Below, one piece after another: positions 29,454 to 37,965 of a stretch of 42,736 nt of DNA. Each line of letters starts with the position of its first letter. Position 1 is the first letter of the stretch. The notes below the pieces were generated by a model. It was not told the DNA's origin. It saw only the letters and a list, made by a program, of their open reading frames with translations, and searched no databases. A program made the position numbers and the translations under genes. Origin of the DNA: a virus; the IMG/VR virus record IMGVR_UViG_3300050821_020419, positions 1 to 42,736 of that record, one strand, 5' to 3'.

Positions 29454-30189
29454 ACACCTCTAATTTGATATTCAATTTTTCCATGACTTTAATCAAGTTT
29501 TTGAGTGTGGGATTCTTGGTTTTATCCAGCGTGTATTGCACTGTCTGAAGAGCCATGCCCGTCTCTCTAGCCAAACTTCTTTGGGTAAATGCAAGTTTTT
29601 TCATCGATTCTTGAATCTTAGTATTTAACTTTTCCCTAAAAGATTTGAAAGACTCATCATCTATGACTAAGTTTTTCCCCCTATTATTGGCTTGGTGATG
29701 CATATCACACGCTGTGACAGGATTGTATGTGGCCCATTTCCATTTTTTAATAGCGGTTCCATACAAAGAGGATAAAGCCATGAGATATTTCCTTCGACTC
29801 TCCGTTGTCATGGGAGTACCGTATTTTGTGGTTCTTTGATATAAAGAATCCGCCACAAATTCGATTTCAGAATTCGTAATCTCAGATGCGATTTTATCTC
29901 CCAAATTTTCCTTCCAAAAATTCATATAGGATCTTTGATGGTTCGGATAGTTGCTGGTCGGCAATATTTCTATGATTGCCCTTTCAATCCATAGTTTAAG
30001 AGGCAACTTTGGAATAATGAAACCACCTAAATTGGAATTTTCGAAAGAAGATTCCGTTTGAGATGCGAACAATTCGGCTTTTTCTTTAGTAGAAAAAGTT
30101 TTGGTGATGGCCGCAAATCCTTTTTTTCGGATATATACAGTGTAGCTGAGCTTTCCGTTTTTTCCTTTCCTTTCTCTGACAGACGCCAT
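29443..30189 (-). CDS. integrase N-terminal/core-binding domains fused to HTH, no catalytic domain
   Basis: A 248-residue protein. Residues 1-55 (VRERKGKNGKLSYTVYIRKK and on) are an integrase arm-binding domain. Residues 64-170 look like the SAM-like core-binding domain (LKLWIERAIIEILPTSNYP; SSLYGTAIKKWKWATYNPV). A tyrosine recombinase would then continue with its R..K..HxxR..Y catalytic domain, but after NRGKNLVIDDESFKSFREKL the sequence turns to an XRE-type HTH (FTQRSLARETGMALQTVQYT) and ends. So it can bind DNA but not recombine it; it is probably a regulator or att-site binding protein. AAGGA precedes the ATG. Confidence 0.6.
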   Translation of the reverse strand: MASVRERKGKNGKLSYTVYIRKKGFAAITKTFSTKEKAELFASQTESSFENSNLGGFIIPKLPLKLWIERAIIEILPTSNYPNHQRSYMNFWKENLGDKIASEITNSEIEFVADSLYQRTTKYGTPMTTESRRKYLMALSSLYGTAIKKWKWATYNPVTACDMHHQANNRGKNLVIDDESFKSFREKLNTKIQESMKKLAFTQRSLARETGMALQTVQYTLDKTKNPTLKNLIKVMEKLNIKLEVYEK

Positions 30190-30190
30190 A

Positions 30191-30649
30191 TTATCCTTTT
30201 TTTCCTACTTTTTCTAAGAGTTCAACCACTATCTTTTCCAAGGAATTAACCTTCGCTTCCATTCTCTCGTAGAGCTGGGCGATTGTGGGGTTTTTGATGT
30301 CGAGTTCTTTATAAATTCTGAAAAGCATCTCACGATTGATTCCTAGTTTAGTTCTTATCTGCCAAAAAGATTTTCCCTCATGAAACAATCGGAGGACATC
30401 TTCCTTGTGTGCATCTCCTCTATTGATCTTAGATCCTGAGGTTATTTTTCTGACGTTTCTAGCGTCAGATTCTATTTGAGCTTTTTCAGCATTATAGGAA
30501 TCTTTTCCTCCGGCTCTTCTGATCTCTACTACGACGACGTTTTTTGTTCTTCCCATATTCTTAGCAATTTGTGAGGCGCTGATTCCCTTTTTCAAGGATG
30601 ACTCTATTTCTTTCCTCTCCTCTATCGAGAGTCTTCTAAATTTCCCCAT
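30191..30649 (-). CDS. IS30-like double HTH protein
   Basis: A 152-residue protein. Residues 5-55 (RLSIEERKEIESSLKKGISA, SQIAKNMGRTKNVVVVEIRR) match the N-terminal HTH of IS30-type transposases. A second HTH follows (DVLRLFHEGKSFWQIRTKLG) and then a C-terminal coiled coil (ERMEAKVNSLEKIVVELLEK). There is no DDE catalytic domain, so this is probably a domesticated DNA-binding regulator. It is one base from the integrase-like gene. Confidence 0.55.
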   Translation of the reverse strand: MGKFRRLSIEERKEIESSLKKGISASQIAKNMGRTKNVVVVEIRRAGGKDSYNAEKAQIESDARNVRKITSGSKINRGDAHKEDVLRLFHEGKSFWQIRTKLGINREMLFRIYKELDIKNPTIAQLYERMEAKVNSLEKIVVELLEKVGKKG

Positions 30650-30650
30650 G

Positions 30651-31916
30651 TCAGTTACTTATTCCTATGATTAGTTGATTGGCTACAAATTCTGTCAAAG
30701 GTTCTGAAAAAACAACCTGTTTTTCGCTCAGATATTGCCTCTGCCATACTGAGGCTGGTTTTTCATATATATTTTTTGGGATGAAAACATCCATCTTTTC
30801 AATCACCGTGTGATCAGTTTCGTTAAGAAGTTCTTTTTCTACTCGGATGCCGTAATCGGACAGCCTTTCTCCGTGACGAATTTTATATTTCTTGGCATTG
30901 GCTTCAAAGATATCCTCAATGGAACAGACGTCATATTCATTGTCTGTAAATTCGATCACTTTACAAAGACTTTTCCCCGGGAATGTTCTGGAGCCTCTAC
31001 CTATCATCTGGATATACAATACTTTCGAAGTAGTAGGTCTTGCCATTAGTAAACAGGTTATAGAAGGCTCATCAAACCCTTCGGTAAGAATCTGACAATT
31101 TGTAATCACTGTGATTATCCCTTCCTTAAAATCTTTCAAGATAGACTGACGCCTGGTTTTTGATAGTTCTCCGTGCACTGCTTCACAAGTTATTCCCTTA
31201 TCCCTAAATGACTTAGCTAAATCCTCCGCGTGCGCGATGTTGGCGGTGAAGCATAAAGTTTTGCATTCTGAGGCGATCTTTTTCCATTCGTTCACGATCA
31301 ACTCGTTTCTGTTCTTCACATTGATGATGGGGGCCAATCTAGCTGAGATGAAATCCCCTTTTTGCGTGCTAATACCTTTCAACGAGCAATCCGTTCGAAC
31401 TCGATATCCTTCGTAATCGCAGAGAAAGCCTTCTTTGATCATGTCGATCATGGTAAAAGAGCAGATTGGTTCGCCAAAAATGTCTTTCATTCTCTGTCCA
31501 TCGGATCTGAAGGGAGTGGCCGTAGTTCCGAGTATTTTTAGATTCCCCTCTTGGCTAAGGCGTTCGATTAAGTTTTGATAGGATAGGGCGCCTGATCTAT
31601 GACATTCATCGATGATCAAAAATTCATATCCTTGGTTTTTCAGCTTACCTCTACTGAGATGAACCGAGGCTTTTTGAATAGACATCACTTTATAGGGAAC
31701 GTTTTTTACTATCGTTTTAAGAGTTCTTTCCGACTGTTCTATGAGTTCTTTTGTGTGAGCCACGATTAGAGTTTTCCTATTCAATTTCTGGACGATATGA
31801 GAAAAAACGACCGTCTTGCCGCTGCCCGTCGGTAAAACGATGAGTTGCCTATTTGTCTCTTTGAACCCCGATATCGCATCGGAAATCACTTTTTCTTGGT
31901 ACGGCCTCAATTTCAT
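30651..31916 (-). CDS. DEAD/DEAH-type superfamily 2 helicase
   Basis: A 421-residue helicase. Seen motifs: Q-like RPYQEKV at residue 4; Walker A LPTGSGKT (about 29-36); motif Ia VAHTKELIEQ; motif II IDECHRSG (DECH); motif III GTTATPFRSD; motif V TEGFDEPSITCLLMARPT; motif VI QMIGRGSRTFPG. It is of the RecG/UvsW-like group rather than an RNA helicase by overall order. It likely remodels replication forks or recombination intermediates. A promoter at 31924-31952 puts the transcript start at its ATG, suggesting a leaderless mRNA. It heads the minus operon in the structural half. Confidence 0.85.
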   Translation of the reverse strand: MKLRPYQEKVISDAISGFKETNRQLIVLPTGSGKTVVFSHIVQKLNRKTLIVAHTKELIEQSERTLKTIVKNVPYKVMSIQKASVHLSRGKLKNQGYEFLIIDECHRSGALSYQNLIERLSQEGNLKILGTTATPFRSDGQRMKDIFGEPICSFTMIDMIKEGFLCDYEGYRVRTDCSLKGISTQKGDFISARLAPIINVKNRNELIVNEWKKIASECKTLCFTANIAHAEDLAKSFRDKGITCEAVHGELSKTRRQSILKDFKEGIITVITNCQILTEGFDEPSITCLLMARPTTSKVLYIQMIGRGSRTFPGKSLCKVIEFTDNEYDVCSIEDIFEANAKKYKIRHGERLSDYGIRVEKELLNETDHTVIEKMDVFIPKNIYEKPASVWQRQYLSEKQVVFSEPLTEFVANQLIIGISN

Positions 31917-31923
31917 AGGTCAT

Positions 31924-31952
31924 ATGATAATCCATAGGTCGTTTCAGAACAA
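31924..31952 (-). promoter_or_regulatory. promoter for the helicase operon
   Basis: On the minus strand TTGTTC (31952-31947) and TATCAT (31929-31924) have a 17-base spacer. The start point falls at about 31917, i.e. at the helicase ATG (31916), so the mRNA would be leaderless. Confidence 0.5.
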
Positions 31953-31966
31953 TAACCAATCTTTTT

Positions 31967-31995
31967 TTGAGTTATTCAACAAATATCTTTATAGT
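31967..31995 (+). promoter_or_regulatory. promoter for internal virion protein genes
   Basis: TTGAGT (31967-31972), a 17-base spacer and TATAGT (31990-31995) form a good sigma70 promoter; the start point would be near 32002 and the next ATG at 32021. It diverges from the helicase promoter, with the two -35 boxes 14 bp apart. Confidence 0.6.
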
Positions 31996-32020
31996 GTTAC
32001 CATCGTTTCAAGAGGTATTT

Positions 32021-32587
32021 ATGTCAGCAAACACAGGTTTCGGACCCACTGGAGTTTCTTCCGTTAAGGGAACTGGATATAAGCAAATCTCCATGCCGAC
32101 CAAGTCTAATGATCAAATGGAACTTTTTAGAACTCTTCTTGGAGGAGCTCAAGGAGGTCTAGGCGGCGGGGGATTGTCTCAGCTTTCTAATCTAGCTTCT
32201 GGAGGCGATGAGGCGATGTGGTCGCAACTCGAGGCTCCCGCTATGCGTCAATTTGGTCAGCTCCAAGGGGACATAGCATCTAGATTCAGTGGAATGGGAA
32301 GCGGCGCCCGTAGGTCTAGCGGATTTCAAAACTCTATGAATAGCGCGGCAGTAGATCTATCCGAGAGGCTTCAATCACAACGGATGGGATTGCAACAGAG
32401 TGCGATTCAGCAGCTCTTAGGCTTATCTCAATCACTGTTAGGAACCGATCTTCAAGAGAATATGTTCATGCCCAAGAAAAAGCCGTTCTGGCAGGAACTT
32501 TTGGGCGGAATGTCTCCAGGAATCGGCCAGGGCGTTGGCACCGTTGGGGGAATGTGGTTAGGTAAGAAGGCTGGATTACTAGGGTGA
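32021..32587 (+). CDS. internal virion (ejection-like) protein
   Basis: A 188-residue Gly/Gln/Ser-rich helical protein (QMELFRTLLGGAQGGLGGGG; QLQGDIASRFSGMGSGARRS; DLSERLQSQRMGLQQSAIQQ) ending in a Gly-rich, possibly membrane-active segment (MSPGIGQGVGTVGGMWLGKK). This composition is typical of small podovirus ejection proteins, such as those of T7 gp14 type. AGAGG precedes ATG 32021; the TTG at 31967 is inside the promoter. It is followed at once by a larger protein of similar type. Confidence 0.65.
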   Translation: MSANTGFGPTGVSSVKGTGYKQISMPTKSNDQMELFRTLLGGAQGGLGGGGLSQLSNLASGGDEAMWSQLEAPAMRQFGQLQGDIASRFSGMGSGARRSSGFQNSMNSAAVDLSERLQSQRMGLQQSAIQQLLGLSQSLLGTDLQENMFMPKKKPFWQELLGGMSPGIGQGVGTVGGMWLGKKAGLLG

Positions 32588-32590
32588 TAT

Positions 32591-34891
32591 ATGGCTTATA
32601 GAGGAATTCTTCCAGAAGCTCCAAGTTTTTCAACTCAACTAGCGCGCGGTCTTGGCTCCGGCATTGGACAAGGATTTGGAAGCACTGTTGATCGTCTTGT
32701 TCGATCTTTAGAAAGCAACAAGGTGGATACATCCAAAAGGCTCTCCAATGTCTCAGGGTTCATCTCGAAGGAACTTAAGAACCGAGGAAGAAAATCTCTG
32801 GTTGAAAATCCAGAATATTTAGATAAGTTCCGAAAAGAAATGATTCCTTTGATTGAACAGGGATTTTCGGAGGATCAAGCCTTCGAAGCTGTTTATGGAA
32901 ATAATGAAGAGGAAAGAAAAACTGCCGATAATCCAGAAAGATCTCCCTATCATGGGGGCGGTGGTTTCGACAATTTTAAGAAAAACTTAAGATCTTTAGG
33001 TCCAGCAGCTTTAGGCGCTGTAGAAAATCTAGCTACCCCATTTCTACAACTAGCTCGACACAAACCAAGTCAAAATACACTGGAAGAGCTATTAGGCAAT
33101 AAGGTTCCCTATAAATCGGGAGGAACTCATTTTGATCTACCCTCCGAAAAATTGGCTGAAAAACTCTATGAGGGACTTCCCGAAGAGGAAATCCGAAAAT
33201 TAAAAGAAAGCCAGGCGGTGCAAGAAACCGCTCTTGGATTTGCGATTCCTTCTGCGGCTGAACATGGGATCAAAAAGTTTGGTAAAAAAGCAGCTACTAT
33301 TCCAAAACAAATCGAATATAAAAGCTCCACTGCTCCGGGCATTGCAGCTGAAGAATCTATCGCTGCTGAAAATGCGGCAGCAGAGACAGCGAAGCCAACC
33401 TTAGAGGGAAGGATTTCCTCAGAAATAGCAGAATCTCCGACCGAAATGCGGATCACCCGATCGCAGCCCGAAACTAGACTATATCCTTTAGCTAACGATC
33501 CTAATTTGAGAAGAGAGCAGATCAAACTTTTCCCAAGATATGAATCTGAAATAGCTGCGGATGCGGCGCAAAGAGCGGCAAGGGAGTCGGCACGTATTCC
33601 TAAGACCGAAGCTGGATTGATCAGCAAGCAAACGAGAATTTCCGAAGCTGAAAAAATATTGCCGGCTGTTCAAAAATCATATGAGAACTCGATCGCCCGC
33701 GTGAGAGCCCTGGAAGATGCTGTAGTTGCCGTTCAAGGCGAAAAGAGAAGGGTTGCTCAGGCTCTTTTACAAAGGGCTCAAAAAGACCTAGAGAACGCCG
33801 AATTCGAACTAATTCAGACGTTAAACAATGCCAAGACAGGGGAAAGACGGGTCGGACTTCCTCAGATGGAAAAAGCGGCGCAACAAAAGATTGCAGAAAT
33901 TGGAGACAAGGTAGCTGAAGGCGAAGCCGTCACTTTGGCCAAAATGGACTATTCCCCAGAAATGATCTCTGAGGCGAAAAAAATTTCCAAATCAAAAATC
34001 CTTCCAACTACTAAAGCAAATGACTATTATACGATGGTTCACGATACCTACGCCAATCAATATAAAAATAGAATCAAGGATATTCAAAAAGAAATAGCAT
34101 CCAATCTGAAAGAAAAAAACATGTCTGGTCTTCAGCAAAACATGATACTCAACAAAGAGAGAGAGTATCTAGAAAAGATGATTCAAAGTGCTGACGCCGA
34201 AAATAAAATACATCGCCAAAAAATGGCCCTTAGAGAAATCTCTCAGAGAAAAATGGCTCAAGATCGCTTCGAGAAATTAAAACCGACGCCTGGAGAAAGT
34301 AAGGCAACCGCAATTGCCGAGCAAAGATCCTGGAAGGGTAAAATGGAAGAGGCGAAAACTCCTCAAGAGAGAGCAAAAGTCATTGATGATGTAACCTCTC
34401 AAATGGCTTCTGAAGATCCTAAGAATGCAAAAATACTGCAATCAGAAGGAAACAGCCTAAAAACTAAGCTTGAAGAAGTTATCAACAAAAACAAAACCAA
34501 TACTTTAGATCCTTCGGGGAAATCTACAGGCAGCCACTTTGAAAGATTGATGAGAGAATTCACAGAGATGAAAAAAAGCTTCCCTCACATCTGGAAAAGC
34601 CGCCTAGGAAAAGACTTCATCATAGGCGCGGGGACAGCAGTTTTTGATGAGCTTTTCAAGAAAGATCTAGATCTTCCTTTCGGAGCGAGCGCCTTGGTAT
34701 CGACTTTCATCGGAAGGCAGACATACGGAGGACGAAGCATCCGCGGATTGACCAACATGGTTGTGAAAGGGGCGATCAAAAAATATAAGATTTTGAGAGC
34801 TTCGCAGGCCTACAAGAAAGGAGACGATGAGTCTTTAAAAAACTATTCGCCTGCCATCAAAAAAGCCGCTAGAGAAAAGGCTTTCGGTTAA
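32591..34891 (+). CDS. large internal virion protein
   Basis: A 766-residue, highly charged helical protein. It starts with a Gly-rich segment like that of the preceding protein (LARGLGSGIGQGFGSTVDRL), has an Ala/Glu-rich middle and long coiled coils (about residues 330-620), and ends with a glycine-containing hydrophobic stretch (GKDFIIGAGTAVFDELFKKD). This fits a large ejection protein that leaves the head with the DNA. GGGTG precedes the ATG. No lytic domain is visible. Confidence 0.65.
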   Translation: MAYRGILPEAPSFSTQLARGLGSGIGQGFGSTVDRLVRSLESNKVDTSKRLSNVSGFISKELKNRGRKSLVENPEYLDKFRKEMIPLIEQGFSEDQAFEAVYGNNEEERKTADNPERSPYHGGGGFDNFKKNLRSLGPAALGAVENLATPFLQLARHKPSQNTLEELLGNKVPYKSGGTHFDLPSEKLAEKLYEGLPEEEIRKLKESQAVQETALGFAIPSAAEHGIKKFGKKAATIPKQIEYKSSTAPGIAAEESIAAENAAAETAKPTLEGRISSEIAESPTEMRITRSQPETRLYPLANDPNLRREQIKLFPRYESEIAADAAQRAARESARIPKTEAGLISKQTRISEAEKILPAVQKSYENSIARVRALEDAVVAVQGEKRRVAQALLQRAQKDLENAEFELIQTLNNAKTGERRVGLPQMEKAAQQKIAEIGDKVAEGEAVTLAKMDYSPEMISEAKKISKSKILPTTKANDYYTMVHDTYANQYKNRIKDIQKEIASNLKEKNMSGLQQNMILNKEREYLEKMIQSADAENKIHRQKMALREISQRKMAQDRFEKLKPTPGESKATAIAEQRSWKGKMEEAKTPQERAKVIDDVTSQMASEDPKNAKILQSEGNSLKTKLEEVINKNKTNTLDPSGKSTGSHFERLMREFTEMKKSFPHIWKSRLGKDFIIGAGTAVFDELFKKDLDLPFGASALVSTFIGRQTYGGRSIRGLTNMVVKGAIKKYKILRASQAYKKGDDESLKNYSPAIKKAAREKAFG

Positions 34892-35108
34892 TTTTATCCT
34901 CAGCCGCTTTTTCTAACATGTCATTGACTAGATTTTCCTGCTCCCACTGTATCCATGTCCATTTCTTCACCTCACGGATAATCAGGACCTTAAATCTATC
35001 TTCGAATGGCCACATGCCGAACTCTTCGTCCTTGAGTGCTTCGGCAAAGCACTTCCTATAGGCTTCGACTAAAAACTCCGAATCAAACCAATCTCTTCCT
35101 GATATCAA
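34869..35108 (-). CDS. hypothetical acidic protein
   Basis: A 79-residue protein rich in Trp and acidic residues (EALKDEEFGMWPFEDRFKVL; EVKKWTWIQWEQENLVNDML). The start is TTG 35108, just after a tiny membrane peptide. It overlaps the end of the large internal protein gene by 23 bases on the other strand. No family is recognised. Confidence 0.5.
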   Translation of the reverse strand: MISGRDWFDSEFLVEAYRKCFAEALKDEEFGMWPFEDRFKVLIIREVKKWTWIQWEQENLVNDMLEKAAEDKINRKPFL

Positions 35109-35109
35109 A

Positions 35110-35166
35110 TCATTCTTCTGGCGAGAATATCAAAAATATTAACATACATAAGATAAAAGGGTTCAT
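35110..35166 (-). CDS. 18-residue membrane peptide
   Basis: A very short frame (MNPFILCMLIFLIFSPEE) with a strong AAAGGAG site five bases before its ATG and the next gene starting right after. The single hydrophobic stretch could cross a membrane. Size is at the limit, but the ribosome site is unusually good. Confidence 0.4.
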   Translation of the reverse strand: MNPFILCMLIFLIFSPEE

Positions 35167-35189
35167 TTTGTCTCCTTTACTTTTTCTTA

Positions 35190-35219
35190 ATGTTAACATG
35201 ACTGTAACGTTTTAGACAA
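35190..35219 (-). promoter_or_regulatory. minus-strand promoter for the 35.1-kb genes
   Basis: TTGTCT (35219-35214), an 18-base spacer and TAACAT (35195-35190) on the minus strand, with a 10-bp palindrome ATGTTAACAT (35190-35199) over the -10. Confidence 0.4.
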
Positions 35220-35301
35220 CCATGAAACTTTTATTTAATTTGTGTGTAAAAAAAACATTTACTTGATAATCTTGGTTTGAATCAAGTCGAGGAGTTTTTT
35301 C

Positions 35302-36168
35302 ATGACAACACCTGTCGCAGTAAACCTATACGGACTCAGCGTAGGGTCAGCAAGTTCAGCCAATTTTCTGCCTTATATTTCTACCGTTGCCCCTTCTTCC
35401 ACTAATATCCAAGGTCCAAATGGTCCATTTGGCTTAGGACAAAGATGGATCGATAAGGTGGGGTTAAATGGATATGAGTTGGTCGGATTGTCCGCCTCTA
35501 ATGGCACAATAAGCGCGACCTGGACTCAGACCTCCGGAGCCAGCCAAACCTTCACAACAATTACGGTCACGGGACTTAGTACTTTAGGCGCGGTGACTCA
35601 ATTAGGGACACTCAGCTTAAATGCGTCCGGTGCTGCAACAACAACGATTGGAGGATCTAGTGGGGCCTTAACAATCAACGTAGGTTCTGGAAATATGGCC
35701 GTCGTTGGCGGTGGCAATACGATTGGAATTGGTAACGATGCGGCTGCCAATACGGTCGTTCTTGGATCGACTAATACAACCGCTTCAACCACTGTTGCTT
35801 CAGGATCTGGCGGAATCACCCTTACCGGAGCTGTTGCAAATAGTTCTACCATCACTTCTGCTGGCAATATTTTGATCAACGGAGCTGGAAAATATCTAGG
35901 CGTTCATCACGGAGCTGTTACCGACTTTATGGGAACAGGAACTTTGTCTTCTGGCACCGTAATGATTGCAAATACGAATATCGCAACCGGAGACATGATC
36001 ATCCTGTCTAGAATTGCGGCAAACGGCTCAACTACTTTTGGAGAGTTAAGCTATACGATTTCTAACGCAGCTAGTTTCACTGTAACAAGTTTGATCTTAG
36101 GGACTCCAGGTAGTACTCAGACAGCAGATAGCAGCACATTTTCCTATTTGATCGTTAGACCTATTTAA
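35302..36168 (+). CDS. tail fibre protein
   Basis: A 288-residue beta protein. After an N-terminal anchor (PVAVNLYGLSVGSASSANF) come Gly/Thr/Ala repeats such as TTIGGSSGALTINVGSGNMA and NTVVLGSTNTTASTTV, which form the trimeric beta-helix shaft of tail fibres. AGGAG precedes the ATG. It opens the fibre cluster that runs to the window end. Confidence 0.65.
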   Translation: MTTPVAVNLYGLSVGSASSANFLPYISTVAPSSTNIQGPNGPFGLGQRWIDKVGLNGYELVGLSASNGTISATWTQTSGASQTFTTITVTGLSTLGAVTQLGTLSLNASGAATTTIGGSSGALTINVGSGNMAVVGGGNTIGIGNDAAANTVVLGSTNTTASTTVASGSGGITLTGAVANSSTITSAGNILINGAGKYLGVHHGAVTDFMGTGTLSSGTVMIANTNIATGDMIILSRIAANGSTTFGELSYTISNAASFTVTSLILGTPGSTQTADSSTFSYLIVRPI

Positions 36169-36178
36169 GGAGTAAATA

Positions 36179-36532
36179 ATGTCAGTTAACCAAGCTAAAA
36201 TCAATGCGCTCCAATCTTTGGCTCACGGATCAATCACAACTGGCTACGTGGCAGTGGGGAGTATTTTAGTTCTTCCCCTTTCTATGTTCAGGTTGATCAA
36301 TAACACGGATGGAGACGTGTTCTTTTCCATTGATGGTGTTACTGATCAATTTTTTGTTCCAGCCGCATCTTTTGTTCTCTATGACGTAGCGGCTAACCGA
36401 GGGATCAATCAGGCTTTTAACGTTCCTGGAAGTGTGCAGTTTTATGTGAAGTATTCAACGTCTCCGTCTAAGAATGCGGTCTATGTTGAATCTATCTCTC
36501 CAAACATAGTAACTCCAACTCTTCCACTTTAG
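36179..36532 (+). CDS. small structural protein of the fibre cluster
   Basis: A 117-residue beta protein (FRLINNTDGDVFFSIDGVTD, then QFFVPAASFVLYDVAANRG). This type, with a pattern of N-N-T-D-x-x-V-x-x-S-x-D-G, occurs in many phages near tail fibres and may be a cap or fibre-base protein. AGGAG precedes the ATG. Confidence 0.55.
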   Translation: MSVNQAKINALQSLAHGSITTGYVAVGSILVLPLSMFRLINNTDGDVFFSIDGVTDQFFVPAASFVLYDVAANRGINQAFNVPGSVQFYVKYSTSPSKNAVYVESISPNIVTPTLPL

Positions 36533-36539
36533 GGTGAAA

Positions 36540-37442
36540 ATGAGTGATTCTGTAAAATTTGGGTTTCCAAGGCTAGAAGATCCAGCGGAGCGTCTAGATC
36601 GGATCGAAAATGTCCTACCTATTTGTGTCAGAATCAGTGAGTACAGAGAAAGTGTCAAACGAGTTGATGTCATTTCATCTAATTTAGAGTCGTTAAGCTC
36701 AGATTCTATGAGGCTGGCTCAAGATCTCAAATCCTTGAAAGATTCCTTGTCCAAAAACACCCAAGAGCATGTCGATAAACTAGGACACCGTGACAAAGAA
36801 CATTCTCACCTCAAATCTCAAGTAAATCAATTGTCTCCTCGGTTGATCGCATTTTCTCATGATCTTGAAGGCCTGACCTTAGAGGTTGCGGAAATGAAAA
36901 AAAACGTTTCCTTCATCCTAGAAAGAGCTCGAGTTGAATCTCTCCCAGAAAAACTAACCTCTCTTCTCGTACAAGTGCAGAATCAACAATCCCAAATCGA
37001 TTTGATGATGCGTTCATTTGCTTCCCTCTCTCAGATGCATGAAAAAGTAGATAGGAATGTTCAAGAATTAGGCGTGATCTCTGCAAAGCATACCGAATCT
37101 TCCAACGATCATTGGGATCGAATGGATAAGCTGCACAAGGACTTGGATTATCATCGATCCTCCAATGCAGAATCCATGTCTCAAATGACTGCAAAGATGG
37201 AATCATTTAAAAAAGCCTTGATGGAATTGATTGACCAAAAGATTGCCAATATCCAATTCCCTGAAGCCGGTCCCGGCGGAGAAGATATCAAGAAATGGAT
37301 AGCGAACGCTCTAGAGTCGGTAATGATGGATTCCAAGATCGCGATCGCTCGGACCAACAACAATGAGATGAAAGTAAATCTTCTGGATAAAAAGATAGAG
37401 CAGTTGTCTTTGGTAGTAAAAAGATTTGAATTGAGCCAATAG
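36540..37442 (+). CDS. long coiled-coil protein
   Basis: A 300-residue protein dominated by coiled coils from residue 45 to 300 (SSDSMRLAQDLKSLKDSLSK; LEVAEMKKNVSFILERARVE; LIDQKIANIQF). The first 40 residues are globular. It may form a rod that links or positions fibres. I chose ATG 36540 over the in-frame GTG at 36534. Confidence 0.55.
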   Translation: MSDSVKFGFPRLEDPAERLDRIENVLPICVRISEYRESVKRVDVISSNLESLSSDSMRLAQDLKSLKDSLSKNTQEHVDKLGHRDKEHSHLKSQVNQLSPRLIAFSHDLEGLTLEVAEMKKNVSFILERARVESLPEKLTSLLVQVQNQQSQIDLMMRSFASLSQMHEKVDRNVQELGVISAKHTESSNDHWDRMDKLHKDLDYHRSSNAESMSQMTAKMESFKKALMELIDQKIANIQFPEAGPGGEDIKKWIANALESVMMDSKIAIARTNNNEMKVNLLDKKIEQLSLVVKRFELSQ

Positions 37443-37449
37443 GAGCCTC

Positions 37450-37953
37450 ATGAGCCAAGCCGGTCAACTTGGTATAGATGGCATACCTACCGTACCAACG
37501 CAGTTTGTAACCGATAGCGGGACGGCGGTCCCTGCGGCCAATATTTTGAACGTCTTGGGAGGAGCCGGAATAGCGACTTCGGGAAGTGGCGACACTATTG
37601 TTATCACGGCAATCGGCCAAGGCTTTACGTGGAATGTGGTAACGAGTGCGATGAATCCTATCACGCTCACGCCTGAAAATGGATATATCGCTAAAGGAGC
37701 AAGTCCAGTGCAGTTTAATCTACCTGTGGGTGCTGGGATCGGAGACACATACAAGATCGTAGGATATGGAAATCTATGGTCAATTGCCCAAAATGCTAAC
37801 CAAGCTATCACTTTAGGGATTGCAACAACGACGCTGGGAGTTTTCGGGAGCATGGCCGCAACAACGATCACTGACAACGTAGAAATCGTTTGTGTAACGA
37901 ATAACTTTGAGTTCTTTTGTGTAGATAGCATTGGGAACCCAGCTTTAAATTGA
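37450..37953 (+). CDS. tail fibre protein, small
   Basis: A 167-residue protein. The first half has IPTVPTQFVTDSGTAVPAAN and GDTIVITAIG beta-strand repeats. Residues 62-165 form a domain shared with the next gene (WSIAQNANQAITLGIATTT; VEIVCVTNNFEFFCVDSIGN). GGAG precedes the ATG. It probably forms a fibre tip. Confidence 0.6.
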   Translation: MSQAGQLGIDGIPTVPTQFVTDSGTAVPAANILNVLGGAGIATSGSGDTIVITAIGQGFTWNVVTSAMNPITLTPENGYIAKGASPVQFNLPVGAGIGDTYKIVGYGNLWSIAQNANQAITLGIATTTLGVFGSMAATTITDNVEIVCVTNNFEFFCVDSIGNPALN

Positions 37954-37965
37954 GGAGAATAACAA

